Below are positions 33,850-47,859 of a stretch of DNA of 64,000 nucleotides, one piece after another; within the stretch, counting starts at the first letter, position 1, and every line of letters starts with the position of its first letter. Position numbers and translations under genes: made by a program. The DNA comes from Elephas maximus indicus (lineage: Eukaryota > Chordata > Mammalia > Proboscidea > Elephantidae), in NCBI RefSeq assembly GCF_024166365.1, contig NC_064839.1, positions 34,298,378 to 34,362,377 on the forward strand, written 5' to 3'. The notes beneath the pieces were generated by a model that saw only the letters and a program-made list of their open reading frames with translations, ran no database searches and was not told the origin of the DNA.

Positions 33850-36800
33850 ATGACAGCACCAAACTCGTACCTATCCATAATTAGGTTGAATGTAAATGGA
33901 CTAAAGACACCAATAAAGAGAGAGTGACAGAATGGATAAGAAAACACAATCCATCTACAAGAGACACACCTTAGACTTAGAGACATGAACAAACGAAAAC
34001 TCAAAGGATGGAAAAAAAATATTAAGCAAACAACAATCAAAAAAAAGCAGGAGTGGCAATATTAATTTCTGACAAAATAGACTTTAAAGTTAAATCCACC
34101 ACAAAGGATAAGGAAGGACACTGTATAATGATTAAAGGGACAATATACCAGGAGGATGTAACCATATTAAATATGCACGCAGGGACAGGGCACATAAACT
34201 CCAACAGCATTGAACAGTGAGATAGCTCCACAATTATAGTAGGAGACTTCAACACACCGCTTTCGGTGAAGGACAGAACATCCAGAAAGAAGTTCAGTAA
34301 AGACATGCAAGCTCTAAATGCCACAATCAACCAACTTGACCTCATAGACATATACAGAACACTCAACCCAGTGGTAGCCAAGTGTACTTTCTTTTCTAAT
34401 ACACATGGAGCATTCTCCAGAATAAACCACATATTAGGTCATAAAGCAAGCCTTAGGAGAACCCAAAACATTGAAATGTTACACAGCATCTTCTCTGAAC
34501 GTAAGGCCATAAAACTAAAAATCAATAACAGAAAAAGCAGAGAAAAGAAATCAAACACTTGGAAACTGTACGATACCCTGCTCAAAGATGACTGGGTTAT
34601 AGAAGACATTAAGGATGGAATAAAGACATTCATAGAACCCAATAAGGATGAAAACACTTCCCGTCAGAACCTTTGGGACACAGCTAAGTCAGTGCTTAGA
34701 GGCCAATTTATATCAATCAGTGCACACATAAAAAAAGAAGGGCCAAAATCAAAGAATTACGCCTACAACTTGAACAAATAGAAAGGAGGCAACAAAAGAA
34801 ACCCTCAGGCACGAGAAGGAAGCAAATAATAAAAATTAGAGCAAATTAAATGAAATAGAGAACAGAAAAACAATTGAGTTAACAGACCAAAAGCTGGTTC
34901 CTTCAAAAAAATTAACAAAATTGATAAGCCACGGGCCAGAGTGACCAAAGAATAACAGGGGAAGAAGCAAATAACCTGAATAAGCAATGACATGGGCAAT
35001 ATCACGAGAGACCCAACTGAAATTAAAAGAATCATATCAGATGACTATGAAAAATTGTACACTAACAAATTTGAAAACCTAGGAAAAATGGATGAATTTC
35101 TAGAAACATACAGCCTACCTAAACTAACACAAACAGAGATAGAACAAATAAATAAACCCATAACAAAAGAAGAGATTCAAAAGGTAGTTAAAAAGCTCCC
35201 AAGAAAAAAAGCCCCGGCCCAGATGGCTTCACTGCAGAGTTTTATCAAACGTTCAGGGAAGAGTTAACACCACTACTACTAAAGGTATTTCGGAGCATAG
35301 AAAAGGACGGAATACTCCCAAACTCATTCTATGACGCCACCATATCCTTGATACCAAAACCAGGTAAAGGCACCACAAAAAAAGAACGTAGATTCAAAAA
35401 TTCTCAACAAAATTCTAGCCAATAGAATTCAACAACATATCAAAAAAATAATTCACCACGACCAAGTGGGATTTATACCAGGTATGCAAGGCTGGCTTAA
35501 TATTAGAAAAACCATTACTGTAATCCACCACATAAATAAAACAAAAGACAAAAACCACATGATCTTATCAATTGATGCAGAAAAGGCATTTGACAAAGTC
35601 CAACACCCATTTATGATAAAAACTCTCACCAAAATAGGAATTGAAGGAAAATTCCTCAACATAATAAAGAGCATCTATACAAAGCCAACAGCCAACATCA
35701 CTCTAAATGGAGGGAACCTGAAAGCATTCCCCTTGAGAACGGGAACCAGACAGGGATGCCCTTTATCACCGCTCTTATTCAACATTGTGCTAGAAGTCCT
35801 AGCCAGAGCAATTAGGCTAGACAAAGAAATAAAGGGCATCCGGATTGGAAAGGAGGAAGTAAAATTATCTCTATTTGCAGATGACATGATGTTATACACA
35901 GAAAACCCTAAGGAATCCTCCAGAAAACTACTGAAACTAATAGACGAGTTTGGCAGAGTCTCAGGTTATAGGATAAACATACAAAAATCTCTTGGATTCC
36001 TCTACATCAACAAAAAGAACATCGAAGAGGAAATAACCAAATCAATACTATTCACGGTAGCCCCCAAGAAGATAAAATACTTAGGAATAAATCTTACCAA
36101 GGATGTAAAAGACCTATACAAAGAAAACTACAAAGCTCTACTACAAGAAATTAAAAAGGACATACTTAAGTGGAAAAACATACCTTGCTCACGGATAGGA
36201 AGACTTAACATAGTAAAAATGTCTATTCTACCAAAAGCCATCTATACATACAATGCACTTCCGATCCAAATTCCAATGTCATTTTTTAATGTGATAGAGA
36301 AACAAATCACCAACCTCATGTGGAAGGGAAAGAAGCCTCGGATAAGTAAAGTATTACTGAAAAAGAAGAAGAAAGTGGGAGGCCTCACTCCACCTGATTT
36401 CAGAACCTGTTATACAGCCACAGTAGTCAAAACAGCCTGGTATTGGTACAACAACAGGCACATAGACCAGTGGAACAGAATTGAGAACCCAGATATAAAT
36501 CCATCCACATATGAGCAGCTGATATTTGACAAAGGCCCAGTGTCAGTTAATTGGGGAAAAGATAGTCTTTTTAACAAATGGTGCTGGCATAACTGGATAT
36601 CCATTTGCAAAAAAATGAAACAGGACCCATACCTCACACCAAGCACAAAAACGAACTCCAAGTGGATCAAAGTCCTAAACAAAGACTAAAACGATAAAGA
36701 TCATGGAAGAAAAAATAGGGACAACCTTAGGAGCCCTAATACAAGGCATAAACAGAATACAAAACATTACCAACAATGACGAAGAGAAACCAGATAACTG

Positions 36801-37589
36801 GGAGCTCCTAAAAATCAAACACCTGTGCTCATCTAAAGACTTCACCAAAAGAGTAAAAAGACCACCTACAGACTGGGAAAGAATTTTCAGCTATGACATC
36901 TCCGACCAGCGCCTGATCTCTAAAATCTATATGATTTGTCAAAATTCAACCTCAAAAAGGCAACAACCCAATCAAGAAGTGGGCAAAGGATATGAACAAG
37001 CACTTCACTAAAGAAGATATTCAGGCAGCTAACAGATACATGAGAAAATGCTCTCGATCATTAGCCATGAGAGAAATGCAAATTCAAACCACGATGAGAT
37101 TCCATCTCACTCCAACAAGGCTGGCATTAATCCAAAAAAACACAAAATAATAAATGTTGGAGAGGCTGCGGAGAGATTGGAACTCTTATACACTGCTGGT
37201 GGGAATGGAAAATGGTACAACCACTTTGGAAATCTATCTGGCATTATCTTAAACAGTTAGAAATAGAACTACCATACAACCCAGAAATCCCACTCCTCGG
37301 AATATACCCTAGAGAAACAAGAGCCTTCACACAAACAGATATATGTACACCCATGTTTATTGCAGCTCTGTTTACAATAGCAAAAAGCTGGAAGCAACCA
37401 AGGAGTCCATCAACGGATGAATGGGTAAATAAATTGTGGTATATTCACACAATGGAATACTACGCATCGATAAAGAACAATGACGGATGTGTGAAACATT
37501 TCATAACATGGAGGAACCTGGAAGGCATTATGCTGAGCGAAATTAGTCAGAGGCAAAAGGACAAATATTGTATAAGACCACTATTATAA
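33850..37589 (+). pseudogene. L1 ORF2 remnant (endonuclease and reverse transcriptase)
   Basis: The N-terminal endonuclease region (33850-34550) is broken into several frames; recognisable parts are LNATINQLDLIDIYRTLNP and FSRINHILGHKASLRRTQN. The reverse transcriptase lies mainly in the 407-codon open segment 35466-36689, with [53 protein letters not shown] and the catalytic FADD ([15 protein letters not shown]). The Cys-rich end (36703-37589) is split by a few frameshifts. Not a functional element as it stands. Confidence 0.9.
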
Positions 37590-38622
37590 GATCTTGAGAA
37601 ATAGTATAAACTGAGAAGAACACAGACTTTGTGGTTACGAGGAGGGGAGGGATGGAGGGAGGAGAGGGTTTTTTATTGATTAATTAGTAGATAAGAACTG
37701 CTTTAGGTGAAGGGAAGGACAATACTCAATACATGCAAGGTCAGCTCAATTGGACTGGACCAAAAGCAAAGAAGTTTCCGGGATAAAATGAATGCTTCAA
37801 AGGTCAGCGGAGCAAGGGCGGGGGTTTGGGGACCATGGTTAAGGGGACTTCTAAGTCAATTGGCAAAATAATTCTATTATGAAAACATTCTGCATCCCAC
37901 TTTGAAATGTGGCGTCTGGGGTCTTAAATGCTAACAAGCGGCCATCTAAGATGCATCAGTTGGTCTCAGCCCACCTGGAGCAAAGGAAAATGAAGAACAC
38001 CAAGGTCACACGACAACTAAGAGCCCAAGAGACAGAGGGGGCCACATGGACCACAGACCTACATCATCCTGAGACCAGAAGAACTAGTTGGTGCCTGGCC
38101 ACAATCGATGACTGCCCTGACAGGGAGCACAACAGAGAACCCCTGAGGGAGCAGGAGATCAGTGGGATGCAGACCCCAAATTCTCATAAAAAGACCATAC
38201 TTAATGGTCTGACTGAGACTAGAGGAATCCCGGCGGTCGTGGTCCCCAAATCTTCTGTTGGCACAGGACAGGAACCATCCCCGAAGACAACTCATCAGAC
38301 ATGAAAGGGACTGGACAGTGGGTAGAAGAGAGATGCTGATGAAGAGTGAGCTAATTATATCAGGTGGACACTTGAGACTGTGTTGGCATCTCCTGTCTGG
38401 AGGGGGGATGGGAGGATAGAGAGAGTTGGAAGCTGGCAAAATTGTCACGAAAGGAGAGACTGGAAGGGCTGACTCATTAGGGGGAGAGCAAGTGGGAGTA
38501 TGGAGTAAGATGTATATAAACTTATATGTGACAGACTGACTTGATATGTAAACGTTCACTTGAAGCTCAATAAAAGTTAATTAAAAAAAAAAACTTAAGT
38601 AAATAACGTAGAATTTGATTTT

Positions 38623-38644
38623 ACACACACACACACACACACAC
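38623..38644 (+). repeat. (AC)11 microsatellite at an L1-L1 junction
   Basis: Eleven AC units lie between the poly(A) tail of the first L1 and the abrupt start of the second L1 piece in its reverse-transcriptase region. Confidence 0.95.
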
Positions 38645-41600
38645 AAATATTTCACCATGGCCAAGTGGGATTCATACCAGGTATGCAGGGATGGTTCAAC
38701 ATTAGAAAAACAATTAATATAATCCACCACATAAAACAAAAGACAAGAATCACATGATTTTATCAATTGATGCAGAAAAGGCATTTGACAAAGTGCAACA
38801 CCCATTCATGATAAAAACTCTCAGCAAAATAGGAATAGAAGGAAAATTCCTCAACATAATAAAGGGCATTTATACAAAGCCAACAGCCAACATCACCCTA
38901 AATGGAGAGAGCCTGAAAGCATTCCCATTGAGATTGGGAACCAGACAAGGATGCCCTTTATCACCACTCTTATTCAATATTGTGCTGGAGGTTCTAGCCA
39001 GAGCAATTAGGCTAGATGAAGAAATAAAGGGCATCCAGAGTGGTAAGGAAGAAGTAAAAATATCTCTATTTACAGATGACATGATCTTGTACACAGAAAA
39101 CCCTCAAGAATACTACTGAAACTAATAGAAGAGTTCAGCAGAGTATCAGGATACAAGATAAACATACAAAAATCACTTGGATTCCTCTACACCAACAAAA
39201 AGAACATTGAAGAGGAAATCACCAAATCAATTCCATTTACAGTAGCCCCCAAGAAGATAAAATACTTAGGAATAAATCTCACCAGAGATGTAAAAAACCT
39301 GCATAAGTAGAAAAATACACCTTGCTCATGGATAGGAAGGCTTAACATCGTAAAAATGTTTATTCTACCAAAAGCAATCTATACATACAACGCAATTTGG
39401 ATCCAAATTCCAATGATGTTTTTCAATGAGATGGAGAAACAAATCACCAACTTCATATGGAAGGGAAGGAGGCCCCGGATAAATAAGGCATTACTGAAAA
39501 AGGAGAACAAAATGGGAGGCCTTACTCTTCCTGATTTTAGAATCTATTATACTGCCACCATACTCAAAACAGCCTGGTACTGGTACAACAACAGATATAT
39601 AGACCAGTGGAACAGAATTGAGAATCCAGTCATAAATCCATCCACATATGGGCAGCTGATATTTGACAAAGGCCCAAAGTCTGTTAAATGGGAAAAAGAC
39701 AGTCTCTTTAACAATCGGTGCTGGCATAACTGGAGATCCATCTGCAAAAAAGTGAAACAAGACCCATACCTCACACCATGCACAAAAACTAACTCAAAAT
39801 GGATCAAAGACCTAAATACAAAATCTAAACTGATAAAGATCATGGGAGAAAAAAATAGGGACAACCCTAGGAGCCCTAATACATGGCATAAACAGTGTAC
39901 AAAACATTACTAACAATGCACAAACACCAGAAGAGAAACTAGATAACTGGAAGCTCCTAAAAATCAAACACCTATGCCCATCCAAAGACTTCAACAAAAG
40001 AGTAAAAAGATTACCTACAGACTGGGAATAAGTTTTCAGCTATGACATTTCCGATCAGTGTCTGATCTCTAAAATCTACATGATACTGCAAAAACTCAAC
40101 AACAAAAAGACAAATAACCCAATTTAAATATGAGCAAAGGATATGAACAGGCACTTCACTAAAGAAGACATTCAGGTAGCTAACAGATACATGAGGAAGT
40201 GCTCATGATCATTAGCTGTTAGAGTAATGCAAATCAAAACTACAATGAGATTCCATCTCACTCCAACAAGGGTGGCATTAATCTGAAAAACACAAAATAA
40301 ATGTCGGAGAGGTTGTGGAGAGACTGGAACACTTATATACTGCTGGTGGGAATGTCAAATGGTACAACCACTTTGGAAATCGATTTGGCGCTTCCTTAAA
40401 AAGCTAGAAAGAGAACTACCATAGGATCCAGAAATCCCACTCCTTGGAATATATCCTAGAGAAGTAAGAGCCTTTACATGAACAGATATATGCACACCTG
40501 TGTTTATTCCAGCATTGTTTACAATAGCAAAAATACAGAAGCAACAAAGGTGCCCATCAACAGATGAAGGGATAAAGATATTATGGTATGTTCACACAAT
40601 GGAATACTACACATCAATAAAGAACCATGAATCCATGAAACATTTCATAACATGGAGGAATCTGGAAGGCATTATGGTGAGTGAAATTAGGTGCAAAAGG
40701 GCAAATATTATATGAGATCACTATTATAAGAAGTTGAGAAATAGTTTAAACAGAGAAGAAGATATTCTTTGATGGTTAGGAGAGGAGGGAGGGCAGGAGG
40801 GAGATGAGTGTTCACTAATTAGTAGACAAGAACTCTTTTAGGTGAAGGGAAAGAGAACACACAATACAGGAGAGGTCAGCACAGCTGGACTAAATCAAAT
40901 GCAAAGAAGTTTTCCGAATAAACTGAACGCTTCGAAGGCCACCGCAGCAGGGCCAGGGGTTTGGGGACGATAGTTTCGGGGGATATCTAGGTCCATTGGC
41001 ATAATAAAACCTGTTAAGAAACCATTCTGCATCCTACTTTGGAGAGTGGCGTCTGGGCTCTTAAATGCTATCAAGCAGCCATCTAAGATGCATCAATTGG
41101 TCTCAACCCACAGGGAGCAAAGAAGAATGAAGAACACCAAGGACACATGGTAATTATGAGCCTGAGAGACAGAAAGGGTGACATAAACTAAAGACTACAT
41201 CATCCTGAGACCAGAAGAACTAGATAGTGCCCGGCTACAACCGATGACTGCCCTCACAGGGAACACAACAGAGAACCCCTGAGGGAGAAGGAGAGCAGTG
41301 GGATACAGACCTCAAATTCTCATAAAAAGACCAGACTTAATGGTCTGACTGAGACTAGAAAGACCCTGAAGGTCATGGTCCTTAGACCTTCTGTGAACCC
41401 AGGGAAGGAGCCATTCCCAAAGCCAGCTCTTCAGACAGGGATCGGGCAGGACTATGGGATAGAAAATGATACTGGTGAGGAGTGAGCTTCTTGGATCAAG
41501 TAGACACATGAGACTATGTAGGCAGCTCCTGTCTGGAGGGGAGATGAGAGGGCAGAGAGGGTCAGAAGCTGGCCAAATGGACAGGAAAATAGAAAATGGA

Positions 41601-41734
41601 GAGAAGGCGTGTGCTGTCTCTTTAGGGGGAGAGCAAGTAGGTGTATATAGCAAGGTGTATGTAAATTTTTTTATGAGAGACTGACTTGATTTGTAAGCTT
41701 TCACTTAAAGTACAATAATAATAATAAAAAAAAA
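38645..41734 (+). mobile_element. Second L1 copy, from mid-ORF2 to poly(A)
   Basis: It starts inside the reverse-transcriptase domain ('ttcaccatggccaagtggga') and runs through ORF2, 3' UTR and a poly(A)-rich tail (41711-41734). Intact pieces include 38754-39119 ([20 protein letters not shown]...) and 39356-39913. The catalytic motif reads FTDD in place of FADD. About 45 bp that the first copy has near 36115-36170 are missing here at 39301-39310. The true 3' flank begins with a duplicate of the sequence at 31086. Confidence 0.9.
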
Positions 41735-41751
41735 AAAGGTATGTTGACTCA
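41735..41751 (+). repeat. Right target-site duplication of the L1 block
   Basis: AAAGGTATGTTGACTCA follows the poly(A) tail of the second L1 piece and pairs with 31086-31102. Confidence 0.85.
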
Positions 41752-42703
41752 CTTGCTCAGGGTATAAGGAAGGATTGAGGCCTTGATCTAGTGAGGCTGA
41801 GCTCTGCTGACCCCAGGCACTTCCTTCCTGCATGGTAGAAGGAACCCTGTCTGGGCAGTGGAATTTGTTTCCATGCTCAGTCACCACTATCAGAGTGGCT
41901 TTCAACAAGTCTCTCCTTTCTGTCTCTTGCTCTGTTACTTGTGTAGCATGTCAGTGAGGACAACAGTACTGTATGTTCACATGCAGTGCCACAATCTCTC
42001 CAAAGCGCTGCCTTCCTTGAGGAGTGCTTTGGACCTAGACTAGGAATTGAGGGTGCAGAAACTAGGGAGTTGGGTACTTTTTATAAGATGTGTTAAGGTC
42101 AGTGTTGTGAAAGAGAATAGTGATTTACTACAGCTGGCATACTGTGATCCTCCTGGGGATTTCTTCCTGAGGCTTTCTTTACTTACCCTTGCTCACCGCA
42201 TTCTGATCACTGTGCTAGGGGCACACAGGAGAGCTGGGGCAGGAAAGCCTCTGCCCTCCTTTCTAGAAGAGATTTTCCCAGTCCCTTCCCCTGTCCCTAT
42301 TCCTGCCTTTTCACTAAACCAGCATGGAAAGAGAATTTAACAGATGTCACTGGAGTGCAGAACAGCTCTAATCACCTGGAGGCTGTTCCTGGTACCCTCC
42401 CCCTTCAGAGCTGGTACCCTCTCTCCTCCACTTGATCTGTAGTTGGGAGGGTTAAGTACCAGCATCAGTCTGGCTTCGAAGAGTTTCTGATTGGAACGAA
42501 TGCGAGAGAAACTATGTCCAGGAAGGAAGGAAGATGAGAGAGGGAAAATCCTTGGCTCTCTTACTACTGACTTTAGGTCCCTATGCAGGCTTTGTTTATT
42601 TTAAGTGAGACATCAGGCCTCTTCATTTGTAAACCTTAGTTTTTCTCATCAGGACCAGACTAGGTATGTGTATTTAAACAAAAAGCCACTGCATATGCCT
42701 GGA
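41752..42703. other. PSKH1: Unique intron spacer between the two opposed L1 blocks
   Basis: About 950 bp of unique sequence within PSKH1 intron 1. No exon or repeat is recognised. Confidence 0.7.
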
Positions 42704-43799
42704 GACAACTATTTATTTATTTTTTCCCCAAAATTTAAAAATACACTCTTGGTCATTTATGTATCTTTTTTTTTTTTAATCGTGCTTTAAGTGAAAGTTT
42801 ACAAATCAAGCCTCTCACATAACAACTTACATACACCTTGGTACACACTCCCAATTACTCTTCCCCTAATGAGACAGCCTGCTCTCTCCCTCCACTCTCT
42901 CTTTTCGAGTCCATTTCAACAGCTTCTAACCCCCTCTACCCTCTCATCCCCCCTCCAGGCAGGAGATGTCAACATAGTCTCAAGTGTCCACCTGATCCAT
43001 GAAGCTCGCTACTCACCAGCATCCCTCTCCAACCCATTGTCCAGTCCAATCCGTGTCTGAAGAGTTTTCTTCGGGAATGGTTCCTGTCCTAGGCCAACAG
43101 AAGGTCTAGGGACCATGACCACTGGAGTCTTTCCAATCTCACTCAGACCATTAAGTCTAGTCTTTTTATGTGAATTTGGGGTCTGCATCCCACTGCTCTC
43201 CTGCTCCCTCAGGGGTTCTTGTTGAGTTCCCTGTCAGGGCAGTCATTGGTTGTAGCTGGGCACCATCTAGTTCTTCTGATCTCAGGATGATGTAGTCTTT
43301 GGTTCATGTGGCCCTTTCTGTGTCTTGGGCTCGTAATTACCTTGTGACCTTGGTGTTCTTCATTCTTCTTTGATCCAGGTGGGTTGAGACCAATTGGTGC
43401 ATCTTAGGTGGCTGCTTGCTAGCATTTAAGACCCCAGATGCCACTCTTCAAAGTGGGATGCAGAGTGTTTCCTTAATAGATTTTATTATGCCAGTTGACT
43501 GAGAAGTCCCCTGAAATCATGGTCCCCAAACCCCTGCCCCTGCTACACTGGCCTTCGAAGCATTCAGTTTATTTGGGAAACTTCTTTGCTTTTGGTTTAG
43601 TCCAGTTGTGCTGACCTCCCCTGTATTGTGTGTTGTCTTTCCCTTCACCTAAAGTAGTTCTTATCTACCAACTAATTAGTGAATACCCCCCTCCCAGCCT
43701 CCTATCCTCCCCACTCTCATAACCACAAAAGAACATTTTCTTCTCAGTTTAAACTATTCCTTGATTTCTTATAATAGTGGTCTTATACAATATTTGTCC

Positions 43800-46700
43800 T
43801 TTTCCAGCTGATTAATTTCACTCAGCATAATGCCTTCCAGGTTGCTCTGTGTTATGAAACGTTTCACAGATTCCTCACTGTTCTTTATCTATGCGTAGTA
43901 TTCCATCGTGTGAATATACCATAATTTGTTTATCCATTCATCCGTTGATGGGCACCTTGGTTGCTTCCATGTTTTTGGTATTGTAAACAGGGCTGCAATA
44001 AACATGGGTGTGCCTATATCTGTTCCTGTAAAGGCTCTTATTTCTCTAGGATATATTCTGAGGAGTGGGATTGCTGGATCGTATGCTAGTTCTATTTCTA
44101 GCTTTTTAAGGAAGTGCCAAATCAATTTCCAAAGTGGTTATACCATTTGACATTCCCACCAGCAGTGTATAAGTGTTCCAATATCTCCACAACCTCTCCA
44201 ACATTTATTATTTTGTGTTTTTTGGATTAATGCCACCCTTGGAGTAAAATGAAATCTCATTGTAGTTTTGATCTGCATTTCTGTAATGGCTAAAGATCGA
44301 GAACATTGCCGCATATATCTGTTAGCTACCTGAATGTCTTCTTTAGTGAAGTGTCTATTCATATCTTTTGCCCATTTTTTAATTGGGTTATTTGTCTTTT
44401 TGTAGTTGAGTTTTTGCAGTATCATATAGATTTTAGAGATCAGACACTGATTGGAAATGTCATAGCTAAAAACTTTTTCCCAGTCTGTAGGTAGTCTTTT
44501 TACTCTTTTGGTGAAGTCCTTGGATGAGTATAGCTGTTTAATTTCTATGAGGTCCCAGTTATCTAGTTTTTATTCTGCATTCTTAATAATTTTTTCAATA
44601 CTGTTTATGCTATGTATTAGGGCTCCTAACGTCCCTATTTTTTCTTCCATTATCTTTATCGTTTTACATTTTATATTTAGGTCTTTGATCCATGTTGGGC
44701 TCATTTTTGTGCATGGAGTGAGTTATGGGTCTTGTTTCATTTTTTTGCAGATGGTCATCCAGTTATGCCAGCACCATTTGTTAAAAAGACTGTCTTTCCC
44801 ATTTTACTGTTTTGGGGCCTTTGTCAAAAATCAACTGCTCATATGTGGATGGATTTATGTCTGGATTCTCATATCTGTTGTATTGGTCTTTGTGTCTGTT
44901 GTACCAGTACCTACTGTGGCGGTATAATAGGTTCTAAAATCAGGTTAAGTGAGGACTCCCACTTTGTTCTTCTTTTTCAATAATGCCTTATTTATCCGGG
45001 GCCTCTTTCCCTTCATATGAAGTTGGTGATTTTTTTCTCCATCTCATTAAAGAATGTCATTGGGCATCTCTGGTAAGATTTATTCCTAAGTATTTTATCT
45101 TCTTGGGGGCTACTGTAAATGGCATTGATTTGGTGATTTCCTCTTCAATGTTCTTTTTGTTAGTGTAGAGGAATCCAGCTGATTTTTGTATGTTTATCTT
45201 GTATCCCGACACTCTGCTGAACTCTTCTATTAGTTTCAGTAGTTTTTTTTTGAGGATTCCTTAGGGTTTTCTGTGTATAAGATCATGTCATCTGCAAATA
45301 GAGATACTTTTACTTCTTCCTTGCCAATCTGGATGCCCTTTATTTCTTTATCTAACCTTAATTGCTCTGGCTAGGAGTTCCAGCACAATGTTGACTAAGA
45401 GTGGTGATGAAGGGCATCCTTGTCTGGTTCCTGATCTCAATGGGAATGCTTTCAGGCTCTCTCCATTTAGGGTGATGTTGGCTGTTGGCTTTGTATAAAT
45501 GCCCTTTATTATGTTGAGGAATTTTCCTTCTATTCCTATTTTGCTGAGAGTTTTTATCATGAATGGGTGTTGTACTTTGTCAAATGCCTTTTCTGCATCA
45601 ATTGATAAAATCATGTGATTCTTGTCTTTTATTTATGTGGTAGATTACATTAATTGTTTTTCTAATGTTGAACCATCCCTGCATACCTGGTATGAATCCC
45701 ACTTGGTCATGGTGAATTATTTTTTTGATATGTTGTTGAATTCTATTGGCTAGAATTTTTGCATCTACGTTCATGAGGGATATAGGTCTATAATTTTTTT
45801 TCTTGTGGTGTCTTTACCTGGTTTTGGTATCAGGGGTATAGTGGCTTCATTGAATGAGTTTGGGAGTATTCCATCCTTTTCTATGCTCCGAAATACCTTT
45901 AGTAGTAGTGGTGTTAACTCTTCTCTGAAAGTTTGGTAGAACTCTGCAGTGAAGCCATCCGGACCAGGGCTTTTTTTTATTGGAAGTTTTTTGATTACCC
46001 TTTCAATCTCTTCTTTCATTATGGATCTATTTAGTTGTTCTACCTCTGTTTGTGTTAGTTTAGGTAGGTGGTTTGTTTCTAGGAATTTATCCATTTCTCC
46101 TAGGTTTTCAAATTTGTTAGAGTGCAGTTTTTCATAGTAATCCGATATGACCATTTTAATTTCATTTCAGTCTGTTGTAATATCGCCCATCTCATTTCTT
46201 ATTTGGGTTATTTGCTTCCTCTCCTGTTTTTCTTTTCTCAGTATGGCCAGTGGTTTATCAATTTTGTTGGTTTTTTCAAAAAAACCAGCTTTGATCTTGT
46301 TAATTCTTTCAATTCTTTTTCTGTTTCATTTAGTTCAGCTCTAATTTTTATCATTAGTTTTCTTCTGGTGCCTGTGGGTTTCTTTTGTTGCTCTCTTTCT
46401 ATTTGTTCAAGTTGTAGGGATAATTCTTTGATTTTGGCCCTTTCTTCTTTTTGCATGTGTGCATTTATTGATATAAATTGGCCTCTGAGCACCGCTTTTG
46501 CTGTGTCCCAAAGGTTCTGATAGGAAGTGTTTTCTTTCTCATTGGAGTCTCTGAATTTCTTTATTCCATCCTTAATGTGTTCTATAATCCAGTCTTTTTT
46601 GAGCAGGGTATTGTTCAGTTTCTAAGTGTTTGATTTCTTTTCCCTGCTTTTCCCGTTATTGATTTCCACTTTTATGGCCTTATGGTCAGAGAAGATGCTT

Positions 46701-47386
46701 TGTAATATTTCAATGTTTTGGATTCTGGTAAGGCTTGCTTTATGACTTAATATGTGGTCTATTCTAGAGAATGTTCCATGTGCACTAGAAAAGAAAGTAT
46801 ACTTGGTTGCTGTTGGTTGGAGTGTTCTGTATATGTCTACGAGGTCCAGTTGGTTGATTGCGGCATTTAGATCTTCTGTGTCTTTATTGAGCTTCTTTCA
46901 GGATGTCCTGTCCTTCACCAAAAGTGGTGTGTTGAAGTCTCCTGGTATTATTGTGGAGCTGTCTATTTCACTTTTCAATGCTGATAGAGTTTGTTTTATG
47001 TATCTTGCAGCCCTGTCATTGGGTGTATAAATATTTATTATGGTTGTATCTTCTTGGTGTATTGTCCCTGTAATCATTATATAAAAAAATATATATATAG
47101 TGTCCTTCTTTATCCTTTCTGATGGATTTAACTTTAAAGTCTATTTCGTCAGAAATTAATATTGCCACTCCTGCTCTTTTTTGATTATTGTTTGCCTGAT
47201 ATATTTTTTCCATCCTTTGAGTTTTAGTTGATTTGTGTCTCTAAGTCTAAGATGTGTCTCTTGAAGGCAGCATATAGATGGATCTTGTTTTTTAATCCAT
47301 TCTGCTACTCTTTGTCTCTTTATTGGTGCATTTAGTCCATTTACATTCAGGGTAAGTATGGATAGGAATGAATTTAATGCTATCAT
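43800..47386 (-). pseudogene. L1 ORF2 remnant
   Basis: The endonuclease start is clear (MIALNSFLSILTLNVNGLNA, then a WIKKQDPSICCLQETHL segment). Reverse-transcriptase pieces lie at 46154-45771 ([20 protein letters not shown]) and 45614-45348 ([20 protein letters not shown]). The C-terminal region lies at 44425-43889 ([24 protein letters not shown]). Stops and frameshifts are scattered throughout. Confidence 0.88.
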
Positions 47387-47859
47387 TTTGATGTCTTTTT
47401 TTGTGTGTTGTTGACAGTTTGTTTTTCCCACTTAATTTTATGTGCTGAGTAGATTATATATTGTCCTTTCCTCATATTTGGTGTGGTTGATTTTGTTTCT
47501 GCTGAGTCTGTATTTTTTTCTTGTATTTTATTTTGATGAGTAGGATAGTTTGTCTCCTTTGTGGTTACCTTATTATTTATTTACCACTGTTTTTCTAAAT
47601 TTAAACCTAACTTTTATTTCTTTGTATTGCTGTATCTTCCTCTCCATATGGAAGGTGTACGATTACATTTCTTAGTTCCTCCTTATTATTCTAATGTTGT
47701 CTTTTATATAATAACATCGCTGTTACCTTGTTTTGAGTTTTTTTTTTTTTTTATAATCTTGCTTTGTTTTTTTGGATTTCCCTGTCTCAGTTGACCTCTG
47801 CTTGCTCTGGCCAGTGTTCTAGTCTTGGGTTGATACCTGATATTATTGATTTTCTAACC

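Larger units (their letters stand above)
31103..38593 (+). mobile_element. L1 LINE, apparently full length (5' UTR, ORF1, ORF2, 3' UTR, poly(A))
   Basis: The 5' UTR covers about 31103-32418. ORF1 (about 32419-33400) encodes the coiled-coil RNA-binding protein; ORF2 (about 33850-37589) encodes endonuclease and reverse transcriptase. The 3' UTR ends with AATAAA at 38569-38574 and a poly(A) run at 38583-38593. ORF1 and the first half of ORF2 are broken by many stops and frameshifts, whereas 35466-36689 is open for 407 codons. The 5' end matches that of the inverted copy near 50.1 kb, which supports full length. It may itself be a composite (see findings). Confidence 0.9.

Noticed and set aside
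35466-36689. 407-codon reverse-transcriptase ORF as a domesticated host gene
   Set aside because: It lies in continuous L1 sequence with ORF1 upstream and an L1 3' UTR downstream, and its neighbours in ORF2 are broken. An unbroken stretch of a decaying element is enough explanation.
38623-38644. CRISPR-like or functional tandem array
   Set aside because: It is a simple AC dinucleotide run without spacers, in a mammalian intron.
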